Assembly (NCBI GenBank): GCA_004794785.1
Contig: SJOL01008821.1
Location: 507,644-571,643 of the forward strand
DNA: 64,000 nt
Origin: Opisthorchis felineus
Taxonomy: Eukaryota; Platyhelminthes; Trematoda; Opisthorchiida; Opisthorchiidae
Direction of reading: 5' to 3'
The notes beneath the pieces were generated by a model that saw only the letters and a list, made by a program, of their open reading frames with translations, made no database searches and had not been told where the DNA came from. How positions within the stretch are numbered: the stretch's first letter is position 1; the number at the start of each line of letters is the position of its first letter. Below are positions 1-13,415 of the stretch, one piece after another. The position numbers and the translations under genes are program-made.

Positions 1-3000
1 TTCCTGTCCAATAGTTTGTAACTGTTTAGTTGGTGTCTGCTAATAAACGACTTCGCGGCGTAGTGCTTTCCTTCTTACACTGTTATCCATGAGACTTTAT
101 GAGGTCATCTTTGTTGAACAGTTTGCCTTGGATTTGTGACTGGAATTGGGAGACGGATGACGACGTGGGTTTTTGGATCAGTCCCAATAAAGCTTGTTGC
201 CGTAAAGTTGGACGTAGCGCAATGAACTTTCAAAGCCATTGTGCAGGGGCTGGTGAAATGCAATTGTTTCTAACCTGGAACAACACTAGAAGTCCGTATG
301 CCAGAAATATACCAGTTTTATGATAGCATCTAAACATGCGACTTCAATGAAGTCACCATACGGACAACACCAAGTGATCTCCAACCCGCAATTCTTTCAC
401 TCCTTAGGGGTGCGAGACAGTTGCTTTAAATCGTGCACGAGTGACTCGTTTTTTGCGGATGTAGTATTCTTAAAGTCCCATAAGTGCAATCCGCCGTTAG
501 TTTCAGTCTGCTTCGGGTAAGCTTGAGTGTTTTAAGTTAGTTGGTTGTGATAAGCGCTAAGAATTTTTCGTTCCGTGCATGAAGTCGGTATTTCAACGTT
601 AGTATTTCCATCAGTTATAACGAGAAACGTAACAGCACCACCGAACGAGTCGGCAAATAGCACTTCTGAATTCCAGTGTTCTACACGATCACAATCGCTT
701 GTCGCAAAATTGTGACCATCGAGTCACAGATTATTCACTAATCAAAACAGTTACCGTACCACAGTTTGCCGGGGGGTTAAACTCAGCTGAATTTCATCCA
801 CGAAAGAGCGAATCCACCATGTGCTGTGTAAGACCAGAATTTATGAAGCAAGGGACAAAACGTGAGCATGGTATGCTAAGCAGTTAATGAAATTTCATAA
901 GTATAGCCTGCGAAAAGGGAATATAATGACATGGCGGGCGTTGAATGAAGCCATAATGGGGAGTGGAATTGTATCCTCATCTGTGTTTTGTACTGTACAC
1001 GTCAGGAAACGTTACCAGTAAATATAACCGGAACACGGATGCCAAATGACACTTCTGTCTTGTCTAGCATTATGTATCTGTACAAACCAACCGGGTTAGG
1101 TGGAAAGTCTACTATGGCGTAGCCAACAACGGAGCTCTCCTTATAGGAGCTTGATATGGTTCCCACAGGATAGTGAGCGACATACTTACACCTGAGTCAA
1201 ATGAGCTACGTTTGAACGAAGGAGGTTGGTTCAGAATAAAATCAGCACCATCCATGGCATTCACCATTTTTTACATCGACGTAAAAAGCTGCAACAGACA
1301 GCCAAAAAAAAGACACTGTTATTCGAAATCAGAGTACTGACATGAAAATTGATTTGCTGTGATAAATGGCCTCGGAGGTTAGGTTTATGCCAGTGAAGAA
1401 CCAACCCAAATTCACAGTACTTCAAGTTGTTATCAGTTCTGACGATGGTCGGAAATATGCTTACCACCCTATCGATTAGTTGATACAACTGATTGCTAGT
1501 TTGGTGGTCAAAGCAATAAACCAGTAACGACTGACCTAATGGTCACTGTGGAAATGCGTTACTGATTATCATTGTATTTGTGAGTGCGACAGCTACTGAA
1601 CTTATCGTAAGGTAATTTACCAGAAGAAGGGTCAGAAACTTGTATCTTTATTTTAAGATCAGAAATGACCGACGTAAAAAAATGTTACGAAATTTCTGAG
1701 GGAGTTTAAATCTGATCCACCCAGGCTATCCTGAGTACCGCATAAGATATTCACAAACGATCTGTTAGAAAGTCATTGTTCACTTTGTTGTGATGGAGGT
1801 ATTGAGGTGGAATGATGAATAACGTGGCTGAACAGTGGCATGTCGCAGCGGAAACCTCATCAGTGGTGTACGCGGGGGATTTGGCAATACCTCTAACTTG
1901 TTGATCCTCGACCACCGTACTACGTAACAATGGGTTTACTATATTGATTTCAGTCATCTGCAACTCATTGGTGGACTTGCTGCTGAATGAAATGTCATGG
2001 ATGGCTAACCTCCTTGGGAGATGTAAACCGAACATGAACCAAATTTGCTGCAAGACTCGTGTTTCGTCCTTGTTCCTCGTAAGTTTGGCCGTTTCGTCAT
2101 GGCTTAGAGAAGCCAACTCACACAGAACCCGTGGATTCCAGTGACCTTGACCTTATAAGAAACTTCAAGGAAATTTTATGTGATATCATTCATCAACCAT
2201 TCTCGTTCTTCTTTGTTTTTCGTATAAAGGATAATTAGAGTACGTGCAGACACAATGAGCATAATGACTGTCGTGAAACCACAAGACGAACTTGTCTATT
2301 CTGCGCATCCGTGCCAAGAAGAACCAAAAGTCCAGTGTATGGAAAATAATAGCGTAAATAATGTCTTTTCAGGCAGAATGAAAAAGTTCTATTCAAGTAA
2401 GTTATGGATTTACAGATACTCCTCAAGTTGGGTTTGAATGACAGCGTAAGCGGCAAGGAAATACTGGCGTTGCGTGCATCGTGATTACGATGTATTTTTT
2501 CAAAGGCTGCTAGATGTACAGAGGACATATGCTTCACTTGATAATAATACAAACTTCAATCAACTAAAATAACGACATTTCCGAACCTTCAATAACATTT
2601 TTTTTTACATAGGATACTTTTTGGGAGACTGAAATTGTGACGTTCCCTGAAATCTGCTCCTCGAAGTTTTTTACTTAGCCAGTGCACGATATGTTGCATA
2701 AAATGCCGAGATAGGCAGAGATGCAACTGTCTATTGCATGTCTGGATACTTCCCAATATCGGTCCACGGCTGATAAAACACAAACTTCCTCCTGATACTT
2801 TGATCATTCAGGCATAATGCTAGTCCGAAATAATTGAACTGGAAAGCAGCATGCTTGTCCTTAGTTGAATGAACAAATGAACTGATAACAGTCATTTTAT
2901 TCTGCAGGAGGGCGAAAATATTAGAGGTCGAAAAATTGACAGCTAAAAATGTGAAAGCCCGTGGTTATGGCAGGAAAATGAATGGATAGATAGGAAACGA

Positions 3001-4655
3001 CTAGATTACTCAATAAATGACAGGTAAAGTTCGACCAAGACTAAATTAGAAAACATGTTGGTTCATTCTCTGTTTATTCCTTCTTCAGTGACCATTTCTT
3101 TGTGTAGCTTCACAAATATTCTGATGCTCTTCCTAATGGCGTTCACATAACTTTGGAGAATTTTACAAATTCCGTATTTCGGCTCCCCAGCAATCTACAA
3201 TCGATTACCTGTTGTACATTGACTATTCTTGCAATGACTGAAAATGAGGTAACAAAAATTAGCACTATAATTGATCAGACGCTCAGTATGTGACCACGCC
3301 AATCTTCATTTTTTGTAGTTGTGCAAGAAGGTTTTATGTTATTTCACGTTCGAATAGCTGTCCTCTATCCAACGACAAGTCGCAACGCTGACTGTGCGCC
3401 AGAGATAGGATAGTGAACTGAGACGCGCTTTCGTGAGGAGAATACCTTGGCCCTGTATGCAGGCCCCTTCTAACAGCGCGCTCGACATGTCAGGTAAACT
3501 GGACAGGTTCCTGGCATAAAGTGGTGACGAACTTGCATTCACAAACTGAGGAACTACATATTCAGCTAGGCAGGACTAGTATCAAAGCCTGGAAACTGTT
3601 TTACTCGCGAATATTTCCCGTTTTCCAAATGAGGATACAACCTAGGTGACGTTGATTTTCTCGTTACAGTAACCGCATCAATCTAGAGGCGTCAGTGCTT
3701 CGAGTCCTAATAAAAGTCCAATTGAAGTCAGCTTGTTTCTTCAGAGGCAAGATGGCAAAACTTCCTGAATCCAGGGGTTTCCATGAATCTTACTCTTCCA
3801 GGCTAAGTTCAGTAAACTCAGTAAACATCGGCATTGAAATCTGACTTCCCGACTTGTGGATAAAAGTGAAATTCTTCTACCTGAATCAACAGCGTGCCAC
3901 AGTGTGCTATAGGAGGCATTTCGTCTGGTCTTCTGATCTGAGATACTTGGGTTTCACTCAATATGTTCCAAACGCCCGAACGAAAGACGTTTGTTTCTAC
4001 AAGGAAGTGCGTTGGTTGAGACACTACACTTTGCACGTGTGTCGCTTTCTCCCTAAATCATTCTACTCAACCTAACCTGCAGCACTTCATTAGCACGACG
4101 CATCTGAAAAATTACTCAAGGTTTAATGGAGTCCTGGAAAAATTCACCTCTAGGGATGTTTCAGGGTTCGAAGTTTCAAACTTTTGCAGTATTAACTTTG
4201 AACCTGTTCCGTGTTACACTGCGGGCATGAACCATTCTTGTGTACCTATTTTGTTCTATTGACCATTGAGCATAGCAATGCGCTGTGTAAGACGGTATCA
4301 TGCTCCAAGATTTTCCACCCGGAGTTCAGAGTGTACGAAGCTGCAGTTACATAAAGATTTTCTGCATAATTCTGCTTTTTCAGGAAAACACTGTCAACTT
4401 TATTGCTGTGTGTTTTATTTGAAGAGTACTCAGATTTCGCACAGTAATCTCAACACATTTGTAAATAACGTAATGTGATATTTCAGGGTTGGGTTCTTCT
4501 AGTGAATTTAAACGTTTGTTTTTGCCCCCATCGTTTGTCATTACCTTCATCCCCATAATAGACCAAAGTTTCCCCTCCATTTCACTGTATCTAATCCGAT
4601 GCACATTAAGTTCATTCAGTGAGTAGTTAGTAGATTAGAACTCACTGTCTAAACG
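1..4655. other. Gene-free stretch, no recognisable feature
   Basis: I see no exon, RNA gene or recognised repeat. The longest open frame (121 codons, minus strand, 1751-2116) has no family motif, and none of the other frames shows motifs or convincing splice sites. Confidence 0.5.
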
Positions 4656-4799
4656 TAACACCACGCATAAGGTTGCTGACAACTCTCCGACAGCCTCCGA
4701 TTGGTTTCGCCTTCTTGGGGGCTTATCAGGTAGGCGCGTTCATGAGTTTCAGCTGGATTCATTTGAGTCTCCTGTCCAAACCAAACAAGAGTGAATTGC
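4656..4799 (-). mobile_element. Hammerhead-ribozyme short element, decayed copy
   Basis: This copy belongs to the dispersed hammerhead family described at 26103-26227. On the minus strand it reads body sequence first, then the ribozyme module and the conserved tail. The catalytic segment, normally CTGATGA, is CTGATAA here (plus 4723-4729), which changes the G8 general-acid position. Stem III has also lost its ACCGGT palindrome. The copy should therefore be catalytically dead. Confidence 0.65.
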
Positions 4800-5901
4800 A
4801 CCTTGAAAAGTGTGGTATTCTGTCCTTATTATGGGTGTAGATGGATCGGCCACGTGACAGTTGCGGTCACATGCTGTTTACTTAGAAAAGAAGCGCCGGT
4901 CAATAGCATCTATTCTCAGAAGTATGAATGCTTAGTTCCTCCATCAGGATTTATGACTGAATAGGGCAGAATACGACCATCTCTGATAAGGTTGAATAGT
5001 CGATTCAGCCAGCAACGAGTTAGAACAAGAATCAAAACGGCCAGGAAATTGGTGTAAACAGGAAATCCCAGTTGGATTAAAATAGATCTGTTGTCGAGAT
5101 AATCATAAAACGAAGCGTTTATTGAGAACTAAGCTGAATTTTCCACTCACACCGATTGACTGTGCAGATGGCCTATGCCTGCATTCATCAGCGAATGAAG
5201 TCCAGAAAGAGCTTCGGTCTGGAGCGTCCCAAGCGGAATGCAAGTGGGTCGTTGATGAATAGCCAGAATGTTTTGTCTGATTGCTCTTCTGTTCCTCTTG
5301 TGGTGCGGGGGTACTACACCACTACTACACTACTTATGGACTAGCAAGCAGGTCGTTAACATTATCGTCAGACGAAAGGTAGCCAACTGATCAACTTGCT
5401 TCAGCTGTGGCTCAAAAATGACTGTTCTCACTACATGGAGCACATACTAGCAGACCTTTAAATTTCACCAAACCTTTTGCATTATGCGTCCGCAAAGTGA
5501 GTATGTACACTATTATCCGTCTGCAAAACCCAAGCAATGTTAGTGCCCACATTTCTTCTAGGTATGTGTTGACAATTACTATCTTTGGGTCTAATGGTCA
5601 ATAACTCGGCCAGAAAGAAAGCAAACCAAAATTATGGAGTGCATCGGGCTTAATAAGTGTTCGTAAACGACTTCGGTTACAACAACCACTACTACCTTGA
5701 GCTCTTTCACTGAATTCAGCAGTTCATAAAATTCTGTACTTTTATCATTGTCACTGGAAGCAACGGTTTACTTAAACATAACCACTTTTCCGTAATAAAT
5801 TCATGTGCAATACGCGGATCAAACGGTCAACAGGTCCCCTGACTTCAACACCACCTGACGATAGTTGATAGTGGATCACTAGAGAACATTCATTTACCTT
5901 A
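4800..5901. other. Gene-free stretch
   Basis: Nothing is firmly supported. A 62-codon plus-strand open frame (5156-5344) follows a fair splice acceptor (ending in GCAG before 5167) and could be an exon, but its product shows no family motif and I see no matching donor. Confidence 0.35.
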
Positions 5902-6058
5902 GCGAAATGCACCCATTTGAATACCGATTTGGTTTTGAAGAGAGACTTATCTAGAAGCCAGCTGAATCCCTCTGGCCTATGATGTTCTCAAGTGAAGGCG
6001 AAGGGAAAAACCGGTCGTGGGTTGTCGAAGAGTTTCCAGCAACCCTATAAGTAATGCA
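5902..6058 (+). mobile_element. Hammerhead-element copy with internal deletion
   Basis: The body starts with AGCGAAATGCACCCATTTG and continues to the CAGCTGAATC block. It then joins directly to the second half of the ribozyme (GAAGGG, a GAAA-like run, ACCGGTC, GTGGG) and the conserved tail ending near GTAATGC. The CTGATGA half has been lost, so it cannot form a hammerhead. The order, body then ribozyme then tail, matches the other copies read on the ribozyme strand. Confidence 0.6.
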
Positions 6059-9000
6059 GTGCGTCCATTCGATCACCTTATTTTTGTACTAAAAAGTTCC
6101 ACCCACCAAAAACTACAGCTTGTGATGAGCCACGTCAGTTTCGAAGCCTAATTAGCATTTGGAAAGAGTGCCTCAAGTTAAGATCATCAGCACTTTTGAT
6201 GCTGACAGCTCTGGTTCGAGGTCTCTGGAGAAACAGAAACAAGGTGGATAACTCCGTAATCCTGTGATTCTGGTCTTATCAACCTGAAGACTGAAGAACT
6301 AAATGAGCCACTGCCTTCAAGTCAGATCAAATCTACAGGTGAATGACAAAATACTTGGCAATTCGTTAAAATATTCATCGGGGATAACCACAAATTAATG
6401 CTTAACGCAACTAGGCGTGGTGCGAGATTATACAGGTCGGTGGGACTGAGTACAACCATTGAACTTCAAGTGAAGGAATCATAACTCCAACAACAGGGAT
6501 CTGCACTTCAATAGTGGGAATAACCACTTCAAGTACAGTAAAACCAGGTACAGTGCTGCTACGCTTGGTTCACTGAATGATTCTTGAGATATAAACCGAA
6601 CCACTGGGATGAGGCCCAAATGCCTTCTTTGAAGGCGTCTTACAAACATAACACTCGAATAAGACTAGGATAGCTGTGTGACAAAAAAACAGGACAGTAC
6701 CGTCGCGCCGGACAACCTGAGGCCGAATAGTGCTCAAGCGTAGGTCATGAGCTAAGAATACCTACCAGGCGCTAATCCTAGACAGAGCGAAATGAGCGAA
6801 CACATCCTCGCTGTATCAAGTGATGGCGTGTACATTGTGAAGCGGAAAGCATAGCACTTAACTGTTTGATCGATATCTTGCTGTACTGTACTCATAGCAT
6901 CACCCAAAGTTCGTCCATATTGGTAGAAAGCGTTTACACGTGCTGGACAGAGTGGAGACACTGTGCATGCGTGCTCAACTCAAGTAGAATGGTCCGTATA
7001 GCATAATTAGCATGTTTAGTGGTAACACTATATACTATATACGCACTGTGCTTTGTTACCATTAAAGCAGTCCTATTAGCTCTCAGTATTATAATAAATA
7101 GCCGCATGACCACACCATCTATCGAAACGACGATCGGGACAGTAGGCTATGATGTTTGCTCAAGTTTATCCACCTAGTCCTGAGACAGAAGTGTATAATA
7201 AAGAAAGTCTGGTTAAACGCAAGGGGACTATTTTTTGTAAACGAGACAAGCAGAAATAAGCGTAGAAGTAAGAATTACGGTAAGTAGGAGTCTTGGTGGG
7301 TAAAAGTTTGTATTTCGAGTGAGTTAATGCGGTAGACGTGGTTCTAGTGAACAACTGGTGAAGAAATTGAGAAACGTCTGAGCGAATTCGTTGAATGAAG
7401 TTTGGAAAAAACCCAAATATTTGGTTACTGACCAAAACATAGCTTGGGATCCACTACGCCTATGGAATGGAGCTTTTGGTGACCTGATAATAAAGTGGTA
7501 ATTTTCTCTAAGTGGTCACAGAAAGGAAGAAAACCAATGAAGAAGAACGTACGTTCCAAAAGACTAGGAATAACCTGAGGAAAATAAAATCACCCTTAAT
7601 CTCGTATTACAAAAAGCCGGCTGCCAACGTTTACTCAAGACTGCTTAGAGATGAAGGCACGAAGCAAAGATTTTATTAGAGTCTAACAAAAAGCCGAACT
7701 TCTGGAGAAAGCGGAAACGGTGGGGTTGGAGTAGGCCAACGTATCAATTCTCGGGGTGGAGGAAAAGGTACATTCTTGACATTTTTCGGAATGAGGGATA
7801 GCAACATGACCAGATAACAACTTCATACAATGTATTTCATAGCTACAGATTTGCTCTATGCATTCGACGACTGCAGCTTGATTACTATTTTACCAGCGTA
7901 TTTGCACTGGGAGTGAAAATCAGTGATGGACATGCCCTTGCGTGCAAGAAGAAACGCGCTGTCACCTATCGCTTACGTACATATAACTTTCTCAGACGTC
8001 ACACGTCAACGGAAGCGCACGGTGGGATTTGGCTGCAGTAGGCTTCTCTCTCTTAACTGAAGGTATTGGTAGCCCTTGAGCAGGTTTAGACCTCGGAATT
8101 CCACAACATTTTATGTCCTTTTTAGTACCGCCACCAGACATTCGTTTGTTCAAGAAGCGGACTTATCCTCTTTTTAGAAAAGTCTTACGAATGCAGAACT
8201 TTTGAATGCAACATCAAAGTTAAATGCATATGGTTTCACCTCACCGTGTCGTTTGGTGGGTTGGAACTTGCAGCCAACGTTTGCAATGCATGGCGGAATC
8301 ATGTTATTTAGAATCTTCATTAGTATGGTAAGCTGAATATCCTCCAAGATAATTAAATCACACAGCGTGCAGTTCTATACTCAGCGACATTGGTAAACGA
8401 TTGCTGTAGATATAGTGAACACCTGTATTTGCCTTTAATATTTATCAAATTCAAATTTTCAACCGGATCCGGTGAATCCATTCTAGCGAGTCAAGTCTAT
8501 CGAACGTTTGATGATATGGCTGTCAATTTCCCTACTAACTGGCTTCAAGATATTGACCAATCACTGCACCAACCTATGTTGTGATCCGGGTGGGACCAAG
8601 CTCGGTTGGAGAGGTAGCTCTGGTGTGTGTGCCTTCGGAAGTTCATACAGTTCGTACAGTGGCTAATGCTAGTTTGCTTGTCCAAGTTAGTCACTGATAT
8701 GACCCTTGGACACTGTCCTAGAATGGTCGGAGCTGTTGGACAGTAGATGATCAAATTTGTATGCTAAAGCCTTAATAACATTTTATCTGCCGAAAAAGGA
8801 AAACGTTCAGATGGGTATCAGATTGCCGCACTGGATTATCCAAATGCATCAGGTTATTCGTAGTCAAACCCTCACTGGATAAGTTCGAGCTGCTTCTCTA
8901 CTTAAATTTTAAACTGTCAGGTAAAGTGGTCAGTAACGTCGCATCGGGCTGGGCCTAGGAGGAATTTAGACGTCTACCATGGCAATTAAAAATGTCTAAA

Positions 9001-10087
9001 ATTACAGATGTTTATCTCAGGACCATCACATGCGACTGCACTATTATCACAGCATAGGAATACGACATCGGTAGTGGGTGGAATAGCTGAAATATGAATG
9101 TATACTCTTTCTGTATGACCAACATCAGCCAGTACGTGTGACTTTAGAACGAACTAATGGAACGACCCAGTTGCTGTCATCTGTATCAGTTTCGCACGTA
9201 GCAAAAAAAGTCGAATATATGAGGTCACCGCTTCTCAGTATGACTTCCGGGGCTGTGGCTTGTGACGTACATCTAGCTCAGACGTAAGTGTTAAGCCATT
9301 ATTTGTGGTAAATTCCTCAATGGGAACTATTTTCGTGCATTATTTTTTTGTTCGTGATGTGCATAAGCTTTTTCAGACTCTGATTATTCCTCAGCATGTC
9401 ACATTGATCGATGTGAATCGCAGCCATCCATAACTCAGCAGTTACTAACGCAAACGACTACATTCAGTCTCAGCTCATATTTCTCTCGTATTTTCGCTGT
9501 CTTGACTACTCAACTAGCTTTTTTCCAACAACCTGGCAAACAATTGCACTTATAATGATGTAAGACTGGGTGTGGAGGTGGGGGGTGAGACAGGGACGAT
9601 TCGGTTTCACTCGGTTAGTCCAAGTACTGACACCATCTGCAGTGACCTGTCCCCGTGTCCCTGTGAAAGGTAAACACAGCCGATGCGTCAACCAAATCTG
9701 GGGTGACTCTTGCTGTGACAATCCGAGGAGCTCATCGTCACGCACATCTTTTGTGGAATCCGCTTTCCAGTTGAGATCAAATCAAGCAATAGAGTCATCC
9801 GGTGTAAACATGATCAGCTAACCAAATGGCCGTTCCGAAAACAAGCACCTTGAGTGGATGAATATGGAGTGCGGATTAACTTGGAATAACAACATAGGAG
9901 CGTTAGACCACGCCACATTCCCTTGTTGAGATGACCATTACAGAATTAGCAGCGGGAAAATTTATTAGCAGATCACGGTTATGCTAGATTCCACTGACGG
10001 CCATTTGGTCATACACACCTACAGTAGATTAGTGTCAGAGTTGAACTTTCCACAATACCACTACGTAAGCTAATTAGAGACTAGACG
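6059..10087. other. Gene-free stretch, no recognisable feature
   Basis: No coding exon, RNA gene or recognised repeat is supported. Open frames of 60-90 codons on both strands look like chance frames. The GVRQG string in the frame at 9570-9821 is not followed by reverse-transcriptase sequence. Confidence 0.45.
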
Positions 10088-10330
10088 TAATACACTACTC
10101 ATAAGGTTGCTGAAAATTCTTCGACATCCCACGACTGGTTTCGTCCTTCTTGGGGCTCAGCAGGTAGGCGCGCTCCCCGAGTTTCCGTCAACCTTGTGTT
10201 CTAGTTGAAACCAAATTGCATGAAATTAGCGAAATACATTCATTTAAAAACATCATAAACGAGGGGTTCAGCTGGGTTCCAAATGAGTCTCCCGTAAAAC
10301 CAAATTTGTTTGCAAATGAGTGTATTTCGC
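10088..10330 (-). mobile_element. Hammerhead-element copy with imperfect target duplication
   Basis: The element runs from TAATACACTAC to GTATTTCGC. It is flanked by TAATTAGAGACTA (10071-10083) and TAATCAGGGACTA (10331-10343), a 13-nt target duplication with two mismatches. On the minus strand the ribozyme core reads CTGCTGA instead of CTGATGA, so A6 is mutated and the copy should be inactive. The body contains a second, inverted copy of the terminal AGCGAAATACA motif, so this member is longer than the 101-bp element at 53422. Confidence 0.7.
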
Positions 10331-11002
10331 TAATCAGGGACTACTTAGTCTTACCTGCAATTTTAGACACTGCACGATTAGACTATCACTGGATTATGTT
10401 ATCGTTAGGGAAATATTACCATCCAGCCAATTGAAATCCGCAGTCAACACAGGTAAAACTATGACTTAACCGAACGGATCCAAAGTAGTATCTATCCAAC
10501 TCTGTAATTGTGCCACGTCGTTCTTAACTTTCGACCATTTCTAGCTTGGCTGTTGGTATTGTTATCTACTCTATGCACCGTAATGTCAGATCACGTGAAC
10601 TGCGGTGCAACAGCGCACAACATCCCGGATAATGGTAGCAGGCTAGTCATGATATAGTCACAAACTGATCGCACAATCGATTATCTCGCATCGTACCCCA
10701 CAGACCAAGTGTCAGTGTATTTTGGCGGCTGAAAGCCAAAAGTTGGGTCTCTTAAGCCATTAATATAGACTCCAAGGCAGCAAGGATACGAACTGACTGG
10801 GCTGGAGGAGACAACCGGCACAGGAGAACCAAATGTACCAAGTTTTCAAGGGATAGTAACGAAAGTGATGGACTCCATGTAAAAGATTTAGTATAGTCTG
10901 ATAGTAGGGAATTTTCAGCATGTCCGTAGTCTACCGTGCTTTTCTGCTTTTTCCTCCACTGCTATATAGCTAAGGTACTGTTCACTAACCGCTTCTCCTC
11001 AG
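10331..11002. other. Gap before zinc-ribbon exon
   Basis: No gene is seen. The stretch ends in a pyrimidine-rich tract and CTCAG, the splice acceptor (AG at 11001-11002) of the exon that follows. Confidence 0.4.
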
Positions 11003-11095
11003 CGTGAATCATGCAACATCCAAACTCACGATTTTGTCCTCACTGTGGCTGCCTAACGGTACCAATACTTGAAACTAGAACCTCATGTGTATTTT
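11003..11095 (+). CDS. First coding exon of a zinc-ribbon protein (RPA12/RPC11-like RNA polymerase subunit)
   Basis: A good acceptor (CGCTTCTCCTCAG) is followed by 8 untranslated bases and an ATG at 11011. The 28 complete codons encode a CxxC...CxxC half: the first pair lies in FCPHCG (Cys9, Cys12), and the second pair begins at Cys26 with its last Cys split by the intron (T|GTAAGTC donor at 11096). A C-x2-C, 13-residue, C-x2-C ribbon within the first 30 residues is the N-terminal fold of the TFIIS-like subunits RPA12 (POLR1H, Pol I) and RPC11 (POLR3K, Pol III), which act in transcript cleavage. I could not find the second exon or the C-terminal ribbon with its RSADEGQT-type loop downstream, so the identity rests on one short exon. 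Because the AG sits only 8 nt before ATG, it could also be a spliced-leader acceptor, as flukes trans-splice. Confidence 0.45.
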
Positions 11096-13415
11096 GTAAG
11101 TCGCACTGACGCGGATGCCCACATTCTTGTTGTGTGAAGCAATCCTATCTTATCCAATAATTGAGGTCAGCGTGGTAGCTCCAACTAAAAATGCAGATCT
11201 GTGGATGATGCAGTAACCAGTTGACAAGGTATGGTTGGTTAACTTAGTGAGAGCTCTTATCAGACTTTTGGCCGTCGAATGTTCGGGCATTCGCATTGCA
11301 AGCCTTAACCGGTATTCATTACAATTACGTCAGTTAGCGGCAGACCAGCATGGTATTAAAAGCATTTTCGACGAACGCGCAGGTATCCAAGTCAGCCACA
11401 GGATCAACTAAACCGATATATGCATAGAGCTTAATTGCCTTCTGTTCACTTTGGACACCTCTGAACTCAGTATCTGGTCATCTCCATGGGGCAGTGGAAG
11501 GCACTGCATATTACAGTCGTACATATTTAACATCATCTGGCAAACTGACTTACCTGAAGTCAAGTGAGGCGTATCTTGTGGGCTCCTAACGAAGCTGATC
11601 GCTTCGGATAAATTCCTTGGATGTATTCTGTCTTCGGCTAGCGGAGCATACTGTGCAGTACTGGGTGTTTTAAAGTTCGCGGTAGAATGGGGCCAGTCGT
11701 GCTTTGCAGTTGACTGAGCGAACGACAGGTCCGACTCATTCGCCTGGGTCGGCTCAAAGGGTATCTGTCCTTGTATGTTGTCAAAAAACGTTCCTATGTT
11801 AAAACCTGTGGATTGCTAAAAGAGAGCTCCTACCCTGCGTCTACTATACCGTCAGCTGTCTCTGCCCACTCTGTCGCAGGTCACTAGACAGGTGGAGGAG
11901 TACGCTGAATAATCCATGTCCTTCGGAGGGCTGAAGTGACTCAGTGGTGACGCATATCATTTCTCATTTGTGTGATAAGATTCGTGGAGCCAGTGAGGCC
12001 TCCCTATCGTTAGCTGTGAACTAGTGCCCGGATTATATGCAAATTGATCTCACAGAACCCTCGTAACAACTTCCTAACCCAAACCAACGGACCCCACCAT
12101 AAACTGTTAAACTTTAGTCTTGGATAAGATAGAGGCCACGATAAAGAAGTAAGAACGACAGACTTCAACTATTCTTACTCAGCGGCTGGCCACGTTTAGT
12201 TGAAAAGCAGTAGTGAAACCAGTAACTCCTTTCAGTAATGGCAGTCCTAGAACAAATTCCCTGAATACTGAATCAAGTCCTCTGGAAGAATAATATCAGT
12301 CTTCACAAATGTCTGTCAACTTCTAGTAAAATGGTTTCTGATGGGGATTTCCTGTGTATTCATCCATATTGAAACCACGCTCGATAAAGCCCTGAGTAAT
12401 CCTCCCTCAGATGCACATGTTCTTTCTACGCCTTCCCCATCTCATTGGTGAGTGGAAAGCATTTAAGTGATTTGACAACACGCTTTTGATTTTGTTGCGC
12501 AGTCTGCACCACCCGTAAGGCCGATAACTATCACAACTCCAGCTCAGCCTGAACAGCGTCAAAATTTTACAACATTCCGCACAACCTACCTAACCAAGCT
12601 TTACCAAGAATGGAAGGTAACAGAAACAGCGTATAGAAGAGGGAAACTCAGATGTATCATAACCCAGAGAATGTAAGACAGTTTGATTAGAAGCATCCTT
12701 CTTTTGGTACCTAGAACATATTTTTCGATTTACGGTAGATTTTGGGTCATTTTTCACCGGCCTCCGCCGAATCCCGAGATGTAGTAATCAGTAGCTTCTA
12801 CAGAGTAAGTCTCCTCTTTCAGCTCACGTAGGTCTTCGTTCCTCGGAATTTCCAATCGTCTCAAACGTTAGTATTATTTGTCTGTCAATTCTTCGCCTTA
12901 AAAGCCGAAGATCCGGTTCAAGTCAGTTTACTGCAGTGGCCAAAGATCCGCGCTCAAAAAACCCACACATGTATCTGGTTTTCCGGCAGATTTCCTAGTC
13001 TGTTGAGCAATGTTAAAGTTGCCGTTTAAATCTTAATCACCTGTAAATGACTAAATACTTGCGTTTTCTGTTCACTAACTAATATGCCCGAAGTTTTCGT
13101 TTCTTAAAAGAAATGTTCGGACTATCCTGTTGAGTGATAAGGTCTCCATTATATCCCCCTGGAGAGTGATGCCATTGTTGAAAGAAAAGCTAAAATCGTT
13201 TACTACTCTCTTTATAGCTCACTAGTCTCGGAGCAAAACGCAAGTGATGACAAGTTTAGTAAGGTGGACGTAGTTAAGCAAAATGATCTGTGTCAATGTT
13301 TGAGTAAAGCAACACATTTAATAAATGAACCAAACTGAATGCACAAGGTTGGTCCGTAGTGTATGAATGGGACAAATTTAGTGGTGGGCCGTGATTTCAC
13401 TCCGTAGCTCAGGAG
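11096..13415. other. Mostly non-coding; one possible plus-strand exon at 12503-12616
   Basis: A good acceptor (TTGTTGCGCAG, AG at 12501-12502) and an AAG|GTAACA donor bracket 38 open codons with a Pro/Thr/Gln-rich product, at 12503-12616. No family is recognised. It does not join in frame with the zinc-ribbon exon at 11003-11095. A minus-strand ATTAAA at 13317-13322, about 95 nt past the stop of CAT gene 1, is a candidate polyadenylation signal. Confidence 0.25.

Noticed and set aside
1751..2116. 121-codon minus-strand open frame
   Set aside because: No motif, no convincing splice sites and average composition; an opposing frame is also open. Treated as chance.
9570..9821. Plus-strand frame containing GVRQG, like a reverse transcriptase
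   Set aside because: None of the neighbouring RT motifs (FRPGR, FDSVD, PLSP, YADD) are present on either side.
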